Assembly (NCBI RefSeq): GCF_030817015.1
Contig: NZ_JAUSYS010000001.1
Coordinates: 2,604,001-2,668,000 of the forward strand
DNA length: 64,000 bases
DNA from: Arthrobacter sp. V1I7
GTDB taxonomy: Bacteria > Actinomycetota > Actinomycetes > Actinomycetales > Micrococcaceae
Direction of reading: 5' to 3'
The position numbers and the translations under genes are program-made. The notes under the pieces were generated by a model. It saw nothing but the letters and a program-made list of their open reading frames with translations. It was not told the DNA's origin and ran no database searches. Position 1 is the first letter of the stretch. Each line of letters starts with the position of its first letter. Shown here piece by piece: positions 9,545 through 18,256 of this stretch.

Positions 9545-10968
9545 TAGTACTTTGTTAGGTCTTCGGTGAGGGGCTTTTAATCGCTGGCCTGAGCTGTTAA
9601 TTTCGTTTCGTGGGCATGGAAGAGGCAGGACTGCGGGTCGAGCTGGAGGATTACGTCGGGCAGGTGTTCGCGTCGTTGGGCCGGAAGGACCAGCGGGCGA
9701 AGGGCCGGCTGTATCTGCAGGGGTTGATGCTGGAGGGGCGGCGCAAGTCGATGCAGCCGATGGCGGAGCGCCTGGATGTGGACCACCAGCAGCTGCAGCA
9801 GTTCGTTACGTCCTCGCCGTGGGAGGTGGAGCCGGTCCGCCGCCGCCTGGCAGCCCTGGCCGATGAGGCTATCGTGCCGGAGGCGTGGGTGATTGACGAT
9901 ACCGGGTTCAAGAAGGACGGGGCCGCCTCGGCGTGCGTGGCGCGCCAGTACTCGGGCACGCTGGGCAAGATCGGCAACTGCCAGGTTGCCTCCACCGTGC
10001 ACATGGTCACCGACCATGCCTCGGCCCCGGTGAACTGGCGCCTGTTCGTGCCCGAGGCCTGGGATGACGCCTGTGCGGACACCAACGAGCACGCCGAAGC
10101 CGTCGCCGCCCGCCGGATCAAGGCGAAGATCCCCGAATACGTACGGCACCGGCCCAAGTGGGAACTCGCGCTGGAGATGATCGATGAACTCGCCCATTGG
10201 GGGCGCAGGTGCCCGGTCGCGGTTGCCGACGCCGGGTACGGGGACAACGCGCTGTTCCGGCTTGAGCTGACCCGGCGGTCCATTCCGTGGGTGATGGCGG
10301 TCAAGGCATCCACCAGCGCCTACCCGGCCAATGCCGTTCCCGAACTCGCCGAACGCTCCGGCCCCAGGGGCAGGCCCAGTGTGCCCCGCTACCGACAGGA
10401 CCCGGCCAGCCTGGCCGAACTCGCGGTGGCCGCCGGAAGGGGACAACTACGCAGGATCACCTGGCGGCACGGCACCAAGAACACCGGCACCAACAGGACC
10501 GCGGCCATGAAATCCCGCTTCCTGGCCCTGCGCGTCAGACCTCCCAGCCGGCACATCGCCCCCGGCGAAGACGGATCGTTGCCCGAGGCCTGGCTGATCG
10601 CCGAATGGCCACCCGGCGCCAAGGAGCCCACCGACTACTGGCTCTCCGACCTGCCCGCCGACACACCAACCAGGACCTTGGTCAGGCTGGCGAAAATCCG
10701 GTGGCGCATTGAACACGACTACCGCGAACTGAAAACCGGCCTCGGCCTTTCCCACTTCGAAGGACGATCCTTCCCGGGCTTCCACCACCACGTCACCCTC
10801 GTGTCCGCAGCACACCTGTTCATCACCAAAAAACGCCTTGCCACCCCAAAAGCAGCAGGGGCAGCCTGAGCCTGTACGGGGTCCTCAAGGAACTCCAACG
10901 GATCCTCATCCGACAGCTCAGACGCTGCCCCTACTGCCAACACGCCCCACCAACCTAACAAAGTACTA
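9545..10968 (+). mobile_element. IS701-family insertion sequence, copy B
   Basis: A 1424-bp element bounded by a perfect 16-bp inverted repeat, TAGTACTTTGTTAGGT at 9545-9560 and its reverse complement at 10953-10968. CTAG at 9541-9544 (shared with the IS5-type element) and 10969-10972 flank it. It has one transposase gene. Confidence 0.93.
9610..10958 (+). CDS. IS701-family transposase (DDE), C-terminus in -1 frame
   Basis: The zero frame (9610-10869, 419 residues) carries the acidic residues in VIDDTGFKKDG, VADAGYGD and RIEHDYRELKTGLGLSHFEGR. It then stops, but a family-like tail (SLSLYGVLKELQRIL, then CPYC) follows in the -1 frame to TAA at 10956-10958, inside the right inverted repeat. 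AAA-AAA at 10828-10833 is in frame and could be the slip site. The same direction, slip sequence and stop placement are seen in copy A at 7264. The start at 9610 places the domain correctly. Confidence 0.8.
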
Positions 10969-10996
10969 CTAGGCCGTCTTACTTCTAAAGTAGAAT

Positions 10997-11428
10997 CTAC
11001 TCAGCGGGCATCCCCACTGGTGCTGCTGTGATGATCCTGACGCAGCGGGCAGTCACACGTGAGGACGCTGGATGCAGGCCAGATACAGAATCATCAGGCA
11101 ACTCGCTTGATGCCAGAAGCGCAGCTTTCGTCAGTTTACCCGCTAGGAAGTGGGACCAGACGAAGCGAATCAAGTTGGACGTAAGAGCGCGGCGTTTGAA
11201 ATCGTTACGGCCTTGGCCCTGGCCGGAATCATCTGACTCTTGGGTTTTGGTTCGCTGGATAAGGGCCGTCATGACTACCCCAGCCACAACGCCTGGCACG
11301 TAGATGGGCCAGGTCTCGCTTCCGGCGGCAAAGTCCCGGGTGAGCGAGAGGACAAAGTAAAGCGTGAGGGCCAAGGAGACCACGGTCATTGCCGCCTTGT
11401 ATGATCGCGAGATGGTGCGGCGGTTCAT
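10997..11428 (-). CDS. Small membrane protein of unknown function
   Basis: A 143-residue protein with two predicted membrane helices near residues 12-31 and 41-58, then a hydrophilic glutamine- and serine-rich linker and a C-terminal region of mixed composition. No family is recognised. An AGGG lies about nine bases before the ATG. It is isolated between the IS train and the DUF5131 remnant. The stop is 25 bases from the element border, so the IS train may have separated it from former neighbours. Confidence 0.5.
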   Translation of the reverse strand: MNRRTISRSYKAAMTVVSLALTLYFVLSLTRDFAAGSETWPIYVPGVVAGVVMTALIQRTKTQESDDSGQGQGRNDFKRRALTSNLIRFVWSHFLAGKLTKAALLASSELPDDSVSGLHPASSRVTARCVRIITAAPVGMPAE

Positions 11429-11639
11429 GATTTCAGCCCTGACTTACCGGTTCCGCAAAGTGAAATGCCGTGATGGCAATGCCTGACAGAGCAGCCCTCC
11501 CAAAGCTACTAATGCTAGAACCTTACGGGACGAGCACTTTTCGACGTATGACTTCTACGCGGGCCGAGTCGCGCGAGCCGCTGGGGCTCAACTACTGCCG
11601 GCGCGGCCAGGTGAGGCCCGATTAGGCGCCTTTCATAAG

Positions 11640-12395
11640 GCTGGGTCTTTGCCGGGCGATTTATCAGCCGACCTTTGGCATTGATCCCACGTTCGGCCAG
11701 CCAGGGTCCTGCCATATTGCTTTGCAGTTCGTCCGCCCCACTGTTTGAAGAAGAACGGTACATGTACACGGCACACTGATCGCGTATGTCTTCGACCCAT
11801 GCGGATTCCCTTGGACGATAGTTCGGGCCTGACTCACCTCCCGCGATTACCCAATCGATCCCGGCTAAGTTCAAATTTGCGAGAGATCCAAGCAGCGGCT
11901 CACATGACAGGAAACGGGCGGCTGCCGGCGTTACCCGCAGATGATCGATTCTGTCCATCACATCCGCATCTTCAACTGGCACGCCCATCCATAGGCTTGA
12001 CGGCCACGACAACTGATCTGCGATCCTGGCCATCCGGTGGAATCGCTTGGCCAAGGCCGGATAGGTGTGTTTGCGGGGTTTCCTTGATGACATCAAAGAT
12101 GTCCCGCGCGAATGTGAATGGCCCCTTCGCATGGAATATGTCACTCATTGAGTTAACGAACACGAGGCGCGGTTTTTCCAACGCCTTGGCTGATTCAAGA
12201 GCCAATGGGTGGATGCTAACGCCAAAGCCGGGACCAGAGGTCACAGGGTTCCCATCACGCTGGTACTTCTCTCGCCTTCAGCCGCTTGGAGAGCGCAAGG
12301 GCATAGCAGTTGTCGCAGCCAGCAGCGACCTTGTCACAACCCGTAACGGGGTTCCAGGTTGCCTCTGTCCACTCAGTTGGAGAGCTTGAACTCAT
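11640..12395 (-). pseudogene. Phage Gp37/Gp68-family (DUF5131) gene, frameshifted
   Basis: From an ATG at 12395 with GAGGAAA just upstream, the protein begins [15 protein letters not shown] and has the family's cysteine cluster [13 protein letters not shown]. The frame breaks near 12250, continues as TSGPGFGVSIHPLALESA and VFVNSMSDIFHA, breaks again near 12070, and continues with LWMGVPVED, RFLSCEPLLG and IDWVIAGGESGPNYRP. A further break near 11760 disturbs the tail. The family is common on phages and mobile islands, often beside a three-Cys-motif partner gene (TcmP), which is absent here. Several independent frameshifts make it non-functional. Confidence 0.8.
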
Positions 12396-12626
12396 GGTTT
12401 CCTCTTCACGCTCTACTCCGACACAACAAGCGCCAGCTATCCTCCAAGGTATCGGCCTAACGCAGGCGGCGTGACCACGGGGCCTGCATACGCTGACTGC
12501 ATATGCGGCCCAATGATCGAACCAGTCGAAGGCAATAATGGCTACGTCGGATGGCTCATCACACACCACTCACTCGACGGTAGAGAACGAGACGAGTAGC
12601 CATGGACCGACGAAGGAAGCAGGATC

Positions 12627-13016
12627 ATGCTCGCACTCTGGATAGTCCTGGCCCACCTCGTAGGCGACTACGTCATCCAGTCACACTGGATGGCCACAGA
12701 GAAGACCAAGCACTGGCTGCCTGCCATCGTCCACGGCGTGACCTATACGCTGCCGTACGCACTGATCACCCAGTCACCCCTGGCGCTCGTCGTCATAGGC
12801 GGGACTCACATCATCATCGACAGGTTCCGCCTCGCACGCCACGTCGCGTGGCTGAAGAACCAACTCGGACCCAAGCGCTCACGCCCACGCTGGGCTGACG
12901 CCAAGGCCACCGGATACCCGTCAGAGACACCAGCTTGGCTATCCGTCTGGCTCATGATCATCACCGACAACACCATCCACTTGCTGATCAACACAGCAGC
13001 CATCCTCTGGATGTAG
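12627..13016 (+). CDS. DUF3307-like membrane protein
   Basis: A 129-residue, mostly hydrophobic protein. Residues about 3-20, 33-62 and 102-127 are probable membrane segments. HLVGDYVIQSHWMA near the N-terminus and a THIIIDRFR segment near residue 60 match the DUF3307 family, found on phages, plasmids and chromosomal islands. The function is unknown. AAGGAAG lies about nine bases before the ATG. It is the only intact gene between two clusters of broken ones. Confidence 0.75.
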   Translation: MLALWIVLAHLVGDYVIQSHWMATEKTKHWLPAIVHGVTYTLPYALITQSPLALVVIGGTHIIIDRFRLARHVAWLKNQLGPKRSRPRWADAKATGYPSETPAWLSVWLMIITDNTIHLLINTAAILWM

Positions 13017-13125
13017 CCATGCCAAGAGCCAAGCGCATCTGCGCCAGGTCAGGCTGCCCAACACTGAAACAGGTGCCCCGACGACGCCGAGGAACTTGCC
13101 AAAATTATCCCGCTGAAAATTTACG

Positions 13126-14130
13126 ATGCCAGAGAAGAGGCAGAGAAATGGTGGTAGCCCCGGAACTTCCGACGTTCAGCCGCGCGCGCCGACGACCACC
13201 CTGGAGGGTTGGCGCAGCTTCGTGGACAGCGAGCCCTTAGACATGACCCCGCTCCCGACCAGCGATTTGGAAACCCTCACCCCGGCGCGGCATGAACTCT
13301 ATGACGAGCAAGGGATCGGCTATCGCTCCGAACTGGTCATCGTCCAAACCTCCACGGCCCGCAGCATCATCCATCAGGGACGACTGCTGACCATGCTGAA
13401 CCAGCGCGAAGTCAGCGCCCGCCGCGGCCTGGTCGCCTCGGGCCCGTGGGCCTCGGGAAAAACCACCCGCATCAAAAAGCTCGGAAAGACCCACGAGCTG
13501 CGGATCAGGCGCCGCTACCCGGGCCAGAATCGTATCCCCGTCGTCTACATCACCCCGTCCAAAGGCACCCCGCGGAAGCGGGCCAGCGAGTTCGCGAACT
13601 TCCTCGATCCCCCAGCGACCCAGGCACAACGTCACCGACATTGCCGACGCCGTCTGCCAGGTCCTGACCGACGCGCGGACCGATCTGGTCATCGTCGACG
13701 AAATCCACAACCTGAATCTTGCCACCAGCGCCGGCGAGGACATGGCCGACCACCTGAAGTACTTCGCCGAACACCTACCGCCACCTTCGTTTATGCCGGC
13801 ATCAACGTCGAGAACTCAGGCCTGTTCACCGGCCTGCGCGGACGCCAGATCTCGGCCCGGTCCGTCCTCAAAACCACCGCCCCGTTTCCCTACGGCGATG
13901 AATTCAGATCCCTGATCGCCACCCTCGAAGAGGCGCTCCGGCTCCACGACCACGCTCCCGGAACACTCACCCGGGAACGCCCGGTATCTGCACCGGCGCA
14001 CCGGCGGAGGAATCAGCAGCCTCTCGCACCTCATCCGTCAGGCCGCCATCAGCGCCATCCTGCTCCAGACCGAACGCATCGACCGTCAGCTACTGGACGA
14101 AACCGTCGTCGACCATATCGCCGAAATGGA
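13126..14130 (+). pseudogene. TniB-like transposition ATPase, frameshifted
   Basis: Pieces of a TniB/TnsC-type AAA ATPase are colinear on the plus strand. Walker A is GPWASGKTT near 13440 and is followed by RIPVVYITPSKGTP. Coding then changes frame near 13560-13630, giving NVTDIADAVCQVLTDARTDL and Walker B (VIVDEIHNLNLATSAGED) near 13690. It returns at about 13775 to TFVYAGINVENSGLFTGLRG and changes once more near 13990. Intact TniB activates the DDE recombinase TniA and pairs with TniQ for target choice. No TniA gene is visible in the window, so this is a transposon remnant. Confidence 0.8.
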
Positions 14131-14154
14131 TGGACCCAGCCCGGCAGCACGGAC

Positions 14155-14590
14155 CTCACCGTGAGCATCTCCGGCGCCGTCCGGCCGCTCCCCCGCTCGA
14201 TACGCCCCCATTCGGATGAAACGACGGCTTCCTTCCTGCAGCGACTTGAAAACTCGAATGCTCTGATACCGGGGCAACTGCGCCGCACTCTGCGCGGCCG
14301 GGGAGAGCCGTGGCTGAACACGCTCTCGGCCTGGAGCGGACATGACCCCGACGTCCTCTCACTGGCCGTGCCGCAACTGCTCGGCGACGGAGACCACCAC
14401 ATCCCTGACCCCATCCTCGCGGGCCGGCCCAACCGCACCATACTCGGTATCGCCTGCCGACGGTACGCCCAGGCCCGCAGCATCGGGGCGAACATCGAGA
14501 TCTACACCACCCATGACAAAGTCATTTGTCCCCGTCACGGACTCTGGATCGGCGAGGGAACAAACTCCTGCGCCGCACAAATCATGCCCT
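14155..14590 (+). pseudogene. TniQ-family remnant
   Basis: Reading on from the TniB remnant, LPRSIRPHSDETTASFLQRL starts near 14193, followed by a middle region and [16 protein letters not shown] near 14511-14560. This is the N-terminal layout of TniQ, the target-selection partner of TniB. The protein then runs straight into pntB-like sequence at about 14598, so its 3' part has been lost at a deletion or recombination junction. Confidence 0.7.
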
Positions 14591-14597
14591 TACCGGC

Positions 14598-15140
14598 CTG
14601 GCCCTGCTCGTGGCTGCAGTGCTGGTCGGCGGCGCCAGCGGGCTCTGGCGGGCCCGGGTGGAAATGACCGGCATGCCCGAGCTCATCGCCCTGCTGCACA
14701 GCTTCGTCGGGCTCGCCGCAGTACTCGCTGGCGGGAACGGGCACCTCGAAGCCCCCGACCCGCCGGCAAATTTGACGGCTATCCATCATGCCGAGGTATT
14801 CATCGCGTCTTCATCGGCGCGGTGACCTTCACCGGTTCCACCGTGGCGTTCCTGAAACTCCCAGCCCGATGGACGAAATCAACGAAGACCTCGACGACAC
14901 CTCCGTCGTCTTCGTCATCGGGGCCAACGACACCGTCACCCCCCGCGGCCGAAGACCCGTCCAGCCCCATCGCCAGCATGCCCGTCCTAAGGGTCTGGGA
15001 AGCCGAAAACGTAATCGTGTTCGAACGATCCATGGCCGCAGGCCACGCCGGATCCAAAACGGCCTGTTCCACCGCGGCCACTCTAAATGCTCTTCGGCGA
15101 CGCCAAACAACGCGTCAAAGTCATCCTCCGCGCCTTCTAG
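14598..15140 (+). pseudogene. Internally deleted second copy of pntB
   Basis: Two blocks match the intact pntB at 38630-40054. Block one (14598-14868) covers [20 protein letters not shown] to [14 protein letters not shown], with a frame change near 14805. Block two (14869-15140) restarts at [21 protein letters not shown] and reaches the pntB C-terminus in shifting frames. About 650 bp present in the intact gene between LKLSAR and EMDEIN are missing, and the join falls at an ATG found at both ends in the intact copy. Many silent differences show an old or foreign copy rather than a recent duplication. Confidence 0.85.
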
Positions 15141-15652
15141 TTGGCAAGGGCACAGCGCTGACCCGATGACCATGGAGCCTTGTTAGGCAGTGTCTGGCGC
15201 TGGCAATATTCTTCCCGCCACCTGTTGCAAAACGTATCCGGCCAGCGAAGTGGGCAAGGGTCCTGGAACTGGTCTGCTAACTCCGCTAGACATCACCTCG
15301 AGGAAGCTGTGTCTGCGAGGTGTTCGTCTGCTGTCCTTCGAGGATCAGCGATTTTGCCGCACGGCCCGGCGTCCCGCCGGTAATGTCCAGGCCGTTCAGA
15401 CTTGGCTGTTGACTATGACCTATATCACCAGGAACTTTGCACCCAGTCGGGATCTCTTCGCCTGCCTCGATTCGTACGACCCAAACACTTGCAACAGCCA
15501 AGATGCCACCTACCCTATGACGCGGAAGGTCACAGGAAGTCCTAAGCGGTCACCGAATGGCCCGTCGGAGGACAGTTCCCTGATTGAGTCGTTCTGTTCG
15601 CTGCCGATCGCACCATACGGGTACCGGTCCCCTGTGAACCCGGCGGGCAAGA
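15141..15652. other. Intergenic stretch, nothing recognised
   Basis: About 510 bp between the pntB remnant and the flavin reductase. The open frames have no recognisable domain or convincing ribosome site. No clear hairpin or repeat is seen. Confidence 0.4.
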
Positions 15653-16159
15653 TCAGGCGAAGCCGGAGACTTGGAGGTTCCGGAATTCCGAGGCATGGAA
15701 AATGAGTGGGTCGCGGCTGGTGTCCGGAGTGGAGTAACCGTGGACCCTGAGCAGTACGACGGAGTGGTCCCCGGCCGGTATCTCGGTCTCCACGGAGCAG
15801 TCCAGCCAGAGTGCAGCATCGTCGAGCAGAACGGCACCGGATGACATGGTGGTCCGTCCGACCCCGGCAAAGCGGTCGCCGGACTTGGCTGCTACCTGGC
15901 GGCAGATGTCCGCCTGGTCCGCGGCCAGGACGGAAACACCGATTCGTCCGCTGTTCCGGATGAGTGGCCAGGTCCGCGAGGAGTTCTGCGCAGCAAACAT
16001 CACCAGCGGAGGGTCCAGCGAGACGCCAACGGTGAAGGTCGAGGCCACGATTCCCTCCAGTCTCCCGTCCACGGTCGTGCAGAGGGCGGCCACACCCGAC
16101 GGAAAGTGTCCGAAAGTTTCCCTCAAGGCGCCCGGGCTCAGATCATCGTTCAGAGACAA
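15653..16159 (-). CDS. Flavin reductase (FMN-binding split barrel)
   Basis: A 168-residue NAD(P)H:flavin oxidoreductase-like domain. It has the family's FPSGVAALCT near residue 18, GIVASTFTVGVSLDPPLVMF near 36 and a terminal HASEFRNL. A TTG at 16159 is chosen as the start because AGAGGGG lies six bases upstream and the domain begins there; an upstream in-frame TTG at 16183 has no ribosome site. Such enzymes supply reduced flavin to two-component LLM monooxygenases. One decayed LLM gene lies immediately upstream and an intact one 4.4 kb upstream on the same strand, so this may serve the intact enzyme. Confidence 0.82.
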   Translation of the reverse strand: MSLNDDLSPGALRETFGHFPSGVAALCTTVDGRLEGIVASTFTVGVSLDPPLVMFAAQNSSRTWPLIRNSGRIGVSVLAADQADICRQVAAKSGDRFAGVGRTTMSSGAVLLDDAALWLDCSVETEIPAGDHSVVLLRVHGYSTPDTSRDPLIFHASEFRNLQVSGFA

Positions 16160-16214
16160 GGAGTGCCCCTCTCTGCGGAGCAAGGTGTCGGACGGGCTGG
16201 ACCGGGCGGCCGGC

Positions 16215-16440
16215 GAAACGAATGTATCCCGGGTCGGGGCAGCCCGTGGTGTTCGCGCAGCGTCCGGCCGGTGGATTCACCCCGGAAAAGTCCGCGGTCC
16301 CGCAGGATCGGGATGACGTGGTCAACGAACGCGTCGTGCTCATCAGAAACGCGTTCAGGTGCAGGCGCCGAGCGCCGAGCGCCGGTCGTCGCTGCGCCTC
16401 TGAAAGGATGGCGGCGGGGACAACAACGACCGTCTCGGAA
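16215..16440 (-). pseudogene. LLM-class monooxygenase reduced to its two ends
   Basis: The N-terminal signature RLHLNAFLMS of NtaA/SnaA/DszA-type flavin monooxygenases (about 16365-16335) is joined, with a frame change, to the family's C-terminus HDAFVDHVIPILRDRGLFR (about 16335-16280) and STGRTLREHHGLPRP. Everything between, normally more than 1 kb, is gone. The junction is at about 16335. The remnant lies between a TauD remnant and the flavin reductase that would have been its partner. Confidence 0.78.
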
Positions 16441-16890
16441 TAGGTCGAGGAATCGCCTTGGAGCGCCTGGCTCGGTTTCCCGTCCACGCCCACGGGGATG
16501 TCGCCGGCGACGATCACGCGGTTGAGCTTGCGCGGCTGGTTGTCATAGTTGTCGGGGGCGTAATGCTGGGCGAAGAGCACCAGCTGGTCCGGTTCCCAAT
16601 CCACCCGGACCACGTTCTCCGGGCGCGTGATGTAGGCCTGCAACAGTCGAATGATGTCCCGGGACTCGGTGTTGGACAGCCCTACGATCCGCAGACGCTG
16701 CGCGGAGCCTTCCATGAACAGGCCACGCTCGCCGGTCAGGGGGGTGGACCCGCACCACCGGGTGGGCGGTTTCGAACTTCAGACGGGTGAATTCCTTCCT
16801 CGTTCCTCGGCGTTGGCGTGTTCGAGGTTCTCCGGCACGGAGTAGTCGTAGTCGTTGGTGTGGATGGCCCAGCGCGTGTCGGGGGCAGGA
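16440..16890 (-). pseudogene. TauD/TfdA-family dioxygenase, C-terminal half
   Basis: The C-terminal half of an alpha-ketoglutarate-dependent taurine or alkylsulfate dioxygenase is readable in two frames: WAIHTNDYDYSVPENLEHAN, then EFTRLKFETAHPVVRVHP, a frame change near 16735, then IVGLSNTESRDIIRLLQAY, RPENVVRVDWEP, QHYAPDNYDNQPRKLNRVIV and VGVDGKPS. The second facial-triad histidine (QHYAPD) is kept, but the expected DNRIT before it is lost and the N-terminal half is absent. It abuts the 3' end of the SnoaL-like gene, a probable deletion join. Confidence 0.8.
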
Positions 16891-16898
16891 CGTTCTCC

Positions 16899-17426
16899 TC
16901 ACCCTGTATCGGGGCCACGGTGGGGAGTGCCTTGGTGAGCGGGCTCGTTAGCGGAGTCAGCGACGCCGAGCTGCTCCAGGAGAGCGAGCTCGTCGGCAAA
17001 GAACCACGCCTCGGCTATCTTGCCGTTAACAAGCCTCCAGATTCCTACCTCGAGTACCTCGAGCCAGCGTCCCGTGGCAGGGAATCCACAGAGGTCACCG
17101 GCGTGCATTCCGCGAAGCATCCAGACCGCCCAGACCCTGTCGCCCTTGGCGATCATGTCCAACATCTGATCCTCGCGGTCCGCGATCGATCCATGCCCAT
17201 AGCCGGAACTTCCAGCCGTCTCCGCACGCCGGGTCAGGGTCGCCATACCTCGACGGTGCACCGTGTATCCCGGGGCCTGGAACGCACTCCTCTCCTCGAA
17301 CCTCGCACGGCGCACTTCCCGAATGACGTCGAGATTGCGCGACTCTTCCTCAGTATGTTCAGTCAAGCGCAAGCCCGGCGACACCAAGGCCGCCACGAGC
17401 GAGGCAACAATCGGCGAATCAGTCAT
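16899..17426 (-). CDS. SnoaL-like (NTF2-fold) protein
   Basis: A 175-residue protein resembling the SnoaL/ester-cyclase group. Residues about 55-160 contain the pattern DQMLDMIAKGDRVWAVWMLRGMHAGDL, then a WLEVLEVGIWRLVNGKIAEAW strand-turn-strand, typical of the NTF2 fold. The ATG at 17426 has AGGGGAAGC upstream and lies 25 bases after the ABC ATPase stop, so it belongs to that operon. Members bind or isomerise small hydrophobic molecules; the substrate is unknown. The last 25 residues may be altered, because the stop lies next to the TauD deletion join. Confidence 0.75.
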   Translation of the reverse strand: MTDSPIVASLVAALVSPGLRLTEHTEEESRNLDVIREVRRARFEERSAFQAPGYTVHRRGMATLTRRAETAGSSGYGHGSIADREDQMLDMIAKGDRVWAVWMLRGMHAGDLCGFPATGRWLEVLEVGIWRLVNGKIAEAWFFADELALLEQLGVADSANEPAHQGTPHRGPDTG

Positions 17427-17451
17427 GTGACGCTTCCCCTGCGAAAAGGTT

Positions 17452-18240
17452 TCAGTGGACGAGGGTCGGGGCGGCGGCCGCGTCCCGTATGAACTGGGCA
17501 ATTTGGCTGCGAACATCAACGAATGACTTGGTTGACTTCGTCGCGATTTGGTCCCGCTGTTCAGGCAGCTCGATCGCAACTTCAGCGAGAATTCCGCCAG
17601 GCGACCGTCGGAGCACTATGACCCTGTTGGACAGATAGACGGACTCATCGATGTCATGTGTAACGAAGACAATCGTCATCTGAAACTCTTGGTGCACCGC
17701 TCGCGTGAGGTCTTCGAGTTCCGACCGCGTTTGCGCGTCGACGGAGGCGAAGGGCTCGTCCATGAGAAGCACCCTCGGGCGGTACGCCAGCGCGCGCGCG
17801 ATCGCGACTCGCTGCTGCATGCCGCCAGACAACTCCCAGGGATACTTGTCGAGCTTGTCGCCAAGATTCACCGCTTCAAGCGACTCACGCACCCGCGACG
17901 AGATTTCAGCTTTGTCCAGGCCGAGCGCCGTGAGCGGGAACTCCACGTTGTCGGCAACCTTCATCCAGGGAAACAGCGATCGGCTGTAGTCCTGGAAGAC
18001 CACCGCGAGGTCATCGGGAACGCCCGTCACAGGCTTGCCCATTATCTCGACCGAGCCCGTCGAGGGCCGAATGAGTCCGGCAATCGACTTGAGGAGCGTG
18101 GTCTTGCCGCAGCCCGACGGGCCGACGATCGAGACAAACTCACCGTCTTCGATGCTGAGGGTTATGTCACTGAGCGCCGTGCTGGCCGAGGCGCCCGACC
18201 CGTAAGTCTTGCTGAGATCACGTACTTCGAGAATCGACAT
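17452..18240 (-). CDS. NitT/TauT-family ABC importer ATPase (SsuB/TauB-like)
   Basis: A 262-residue ATPase with Walker A GPSGCGKTT (about residue 39), Q-loop VFQDYSRSLFPWM, signature LSGGMQQRVAIARAL, Walker B LLMDEPFASVD and the H-loop VTHDIDES. The LFPW after the Q-loop is typical of the nitrate/sulfonate/taurine group. It lies 16 bases after the second permease in the same operon. The importer probably carries a sulfonate, sulfate ester or similar small anion. No substrate-binding protein lies in the operon. Confidence 0.92.
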   Translation of the reverse strand: MSILEVRDLSKTYGSGASASTALSDITLSIEDGEFVSIVGPSGCGKTTLLKSIAGLIRPSTGSVEIMGKPVTGVPDDLAVVFQDYSRSLFPWMKVADNVEFPLTALGLDKAEISSRVRESLEAVNLGDKLDKYPWELSGGMQQRVAIARALAYRPRVLLMDEPFASVDAQTRSELEDLTRAVHQEFQMTIVFVTHDIDESVYLSNRVIVLRRSPGGILAEVAIELPEQRDQIATKSTKSFVDVRSQIAQFIRDAAAAPTLVH

Positions 18241-18256
18241 GGAATGCCCTTTCTAT

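Noticed and set aside
7193-10968. Composite transposon formed by two IS701 copies around an IS5 cargo
   Set aside because: The two IS701-type elements differ in inverted repeats and transposase, and the middle part is itself a complete element with its own repeats and CTAG borders.
13126-15140. A complete Tn7- or Tn5053-type transposon
   Set aside because: No TniA, no paired ends and several frameshifts; only TniB and TniQ remnants remain.
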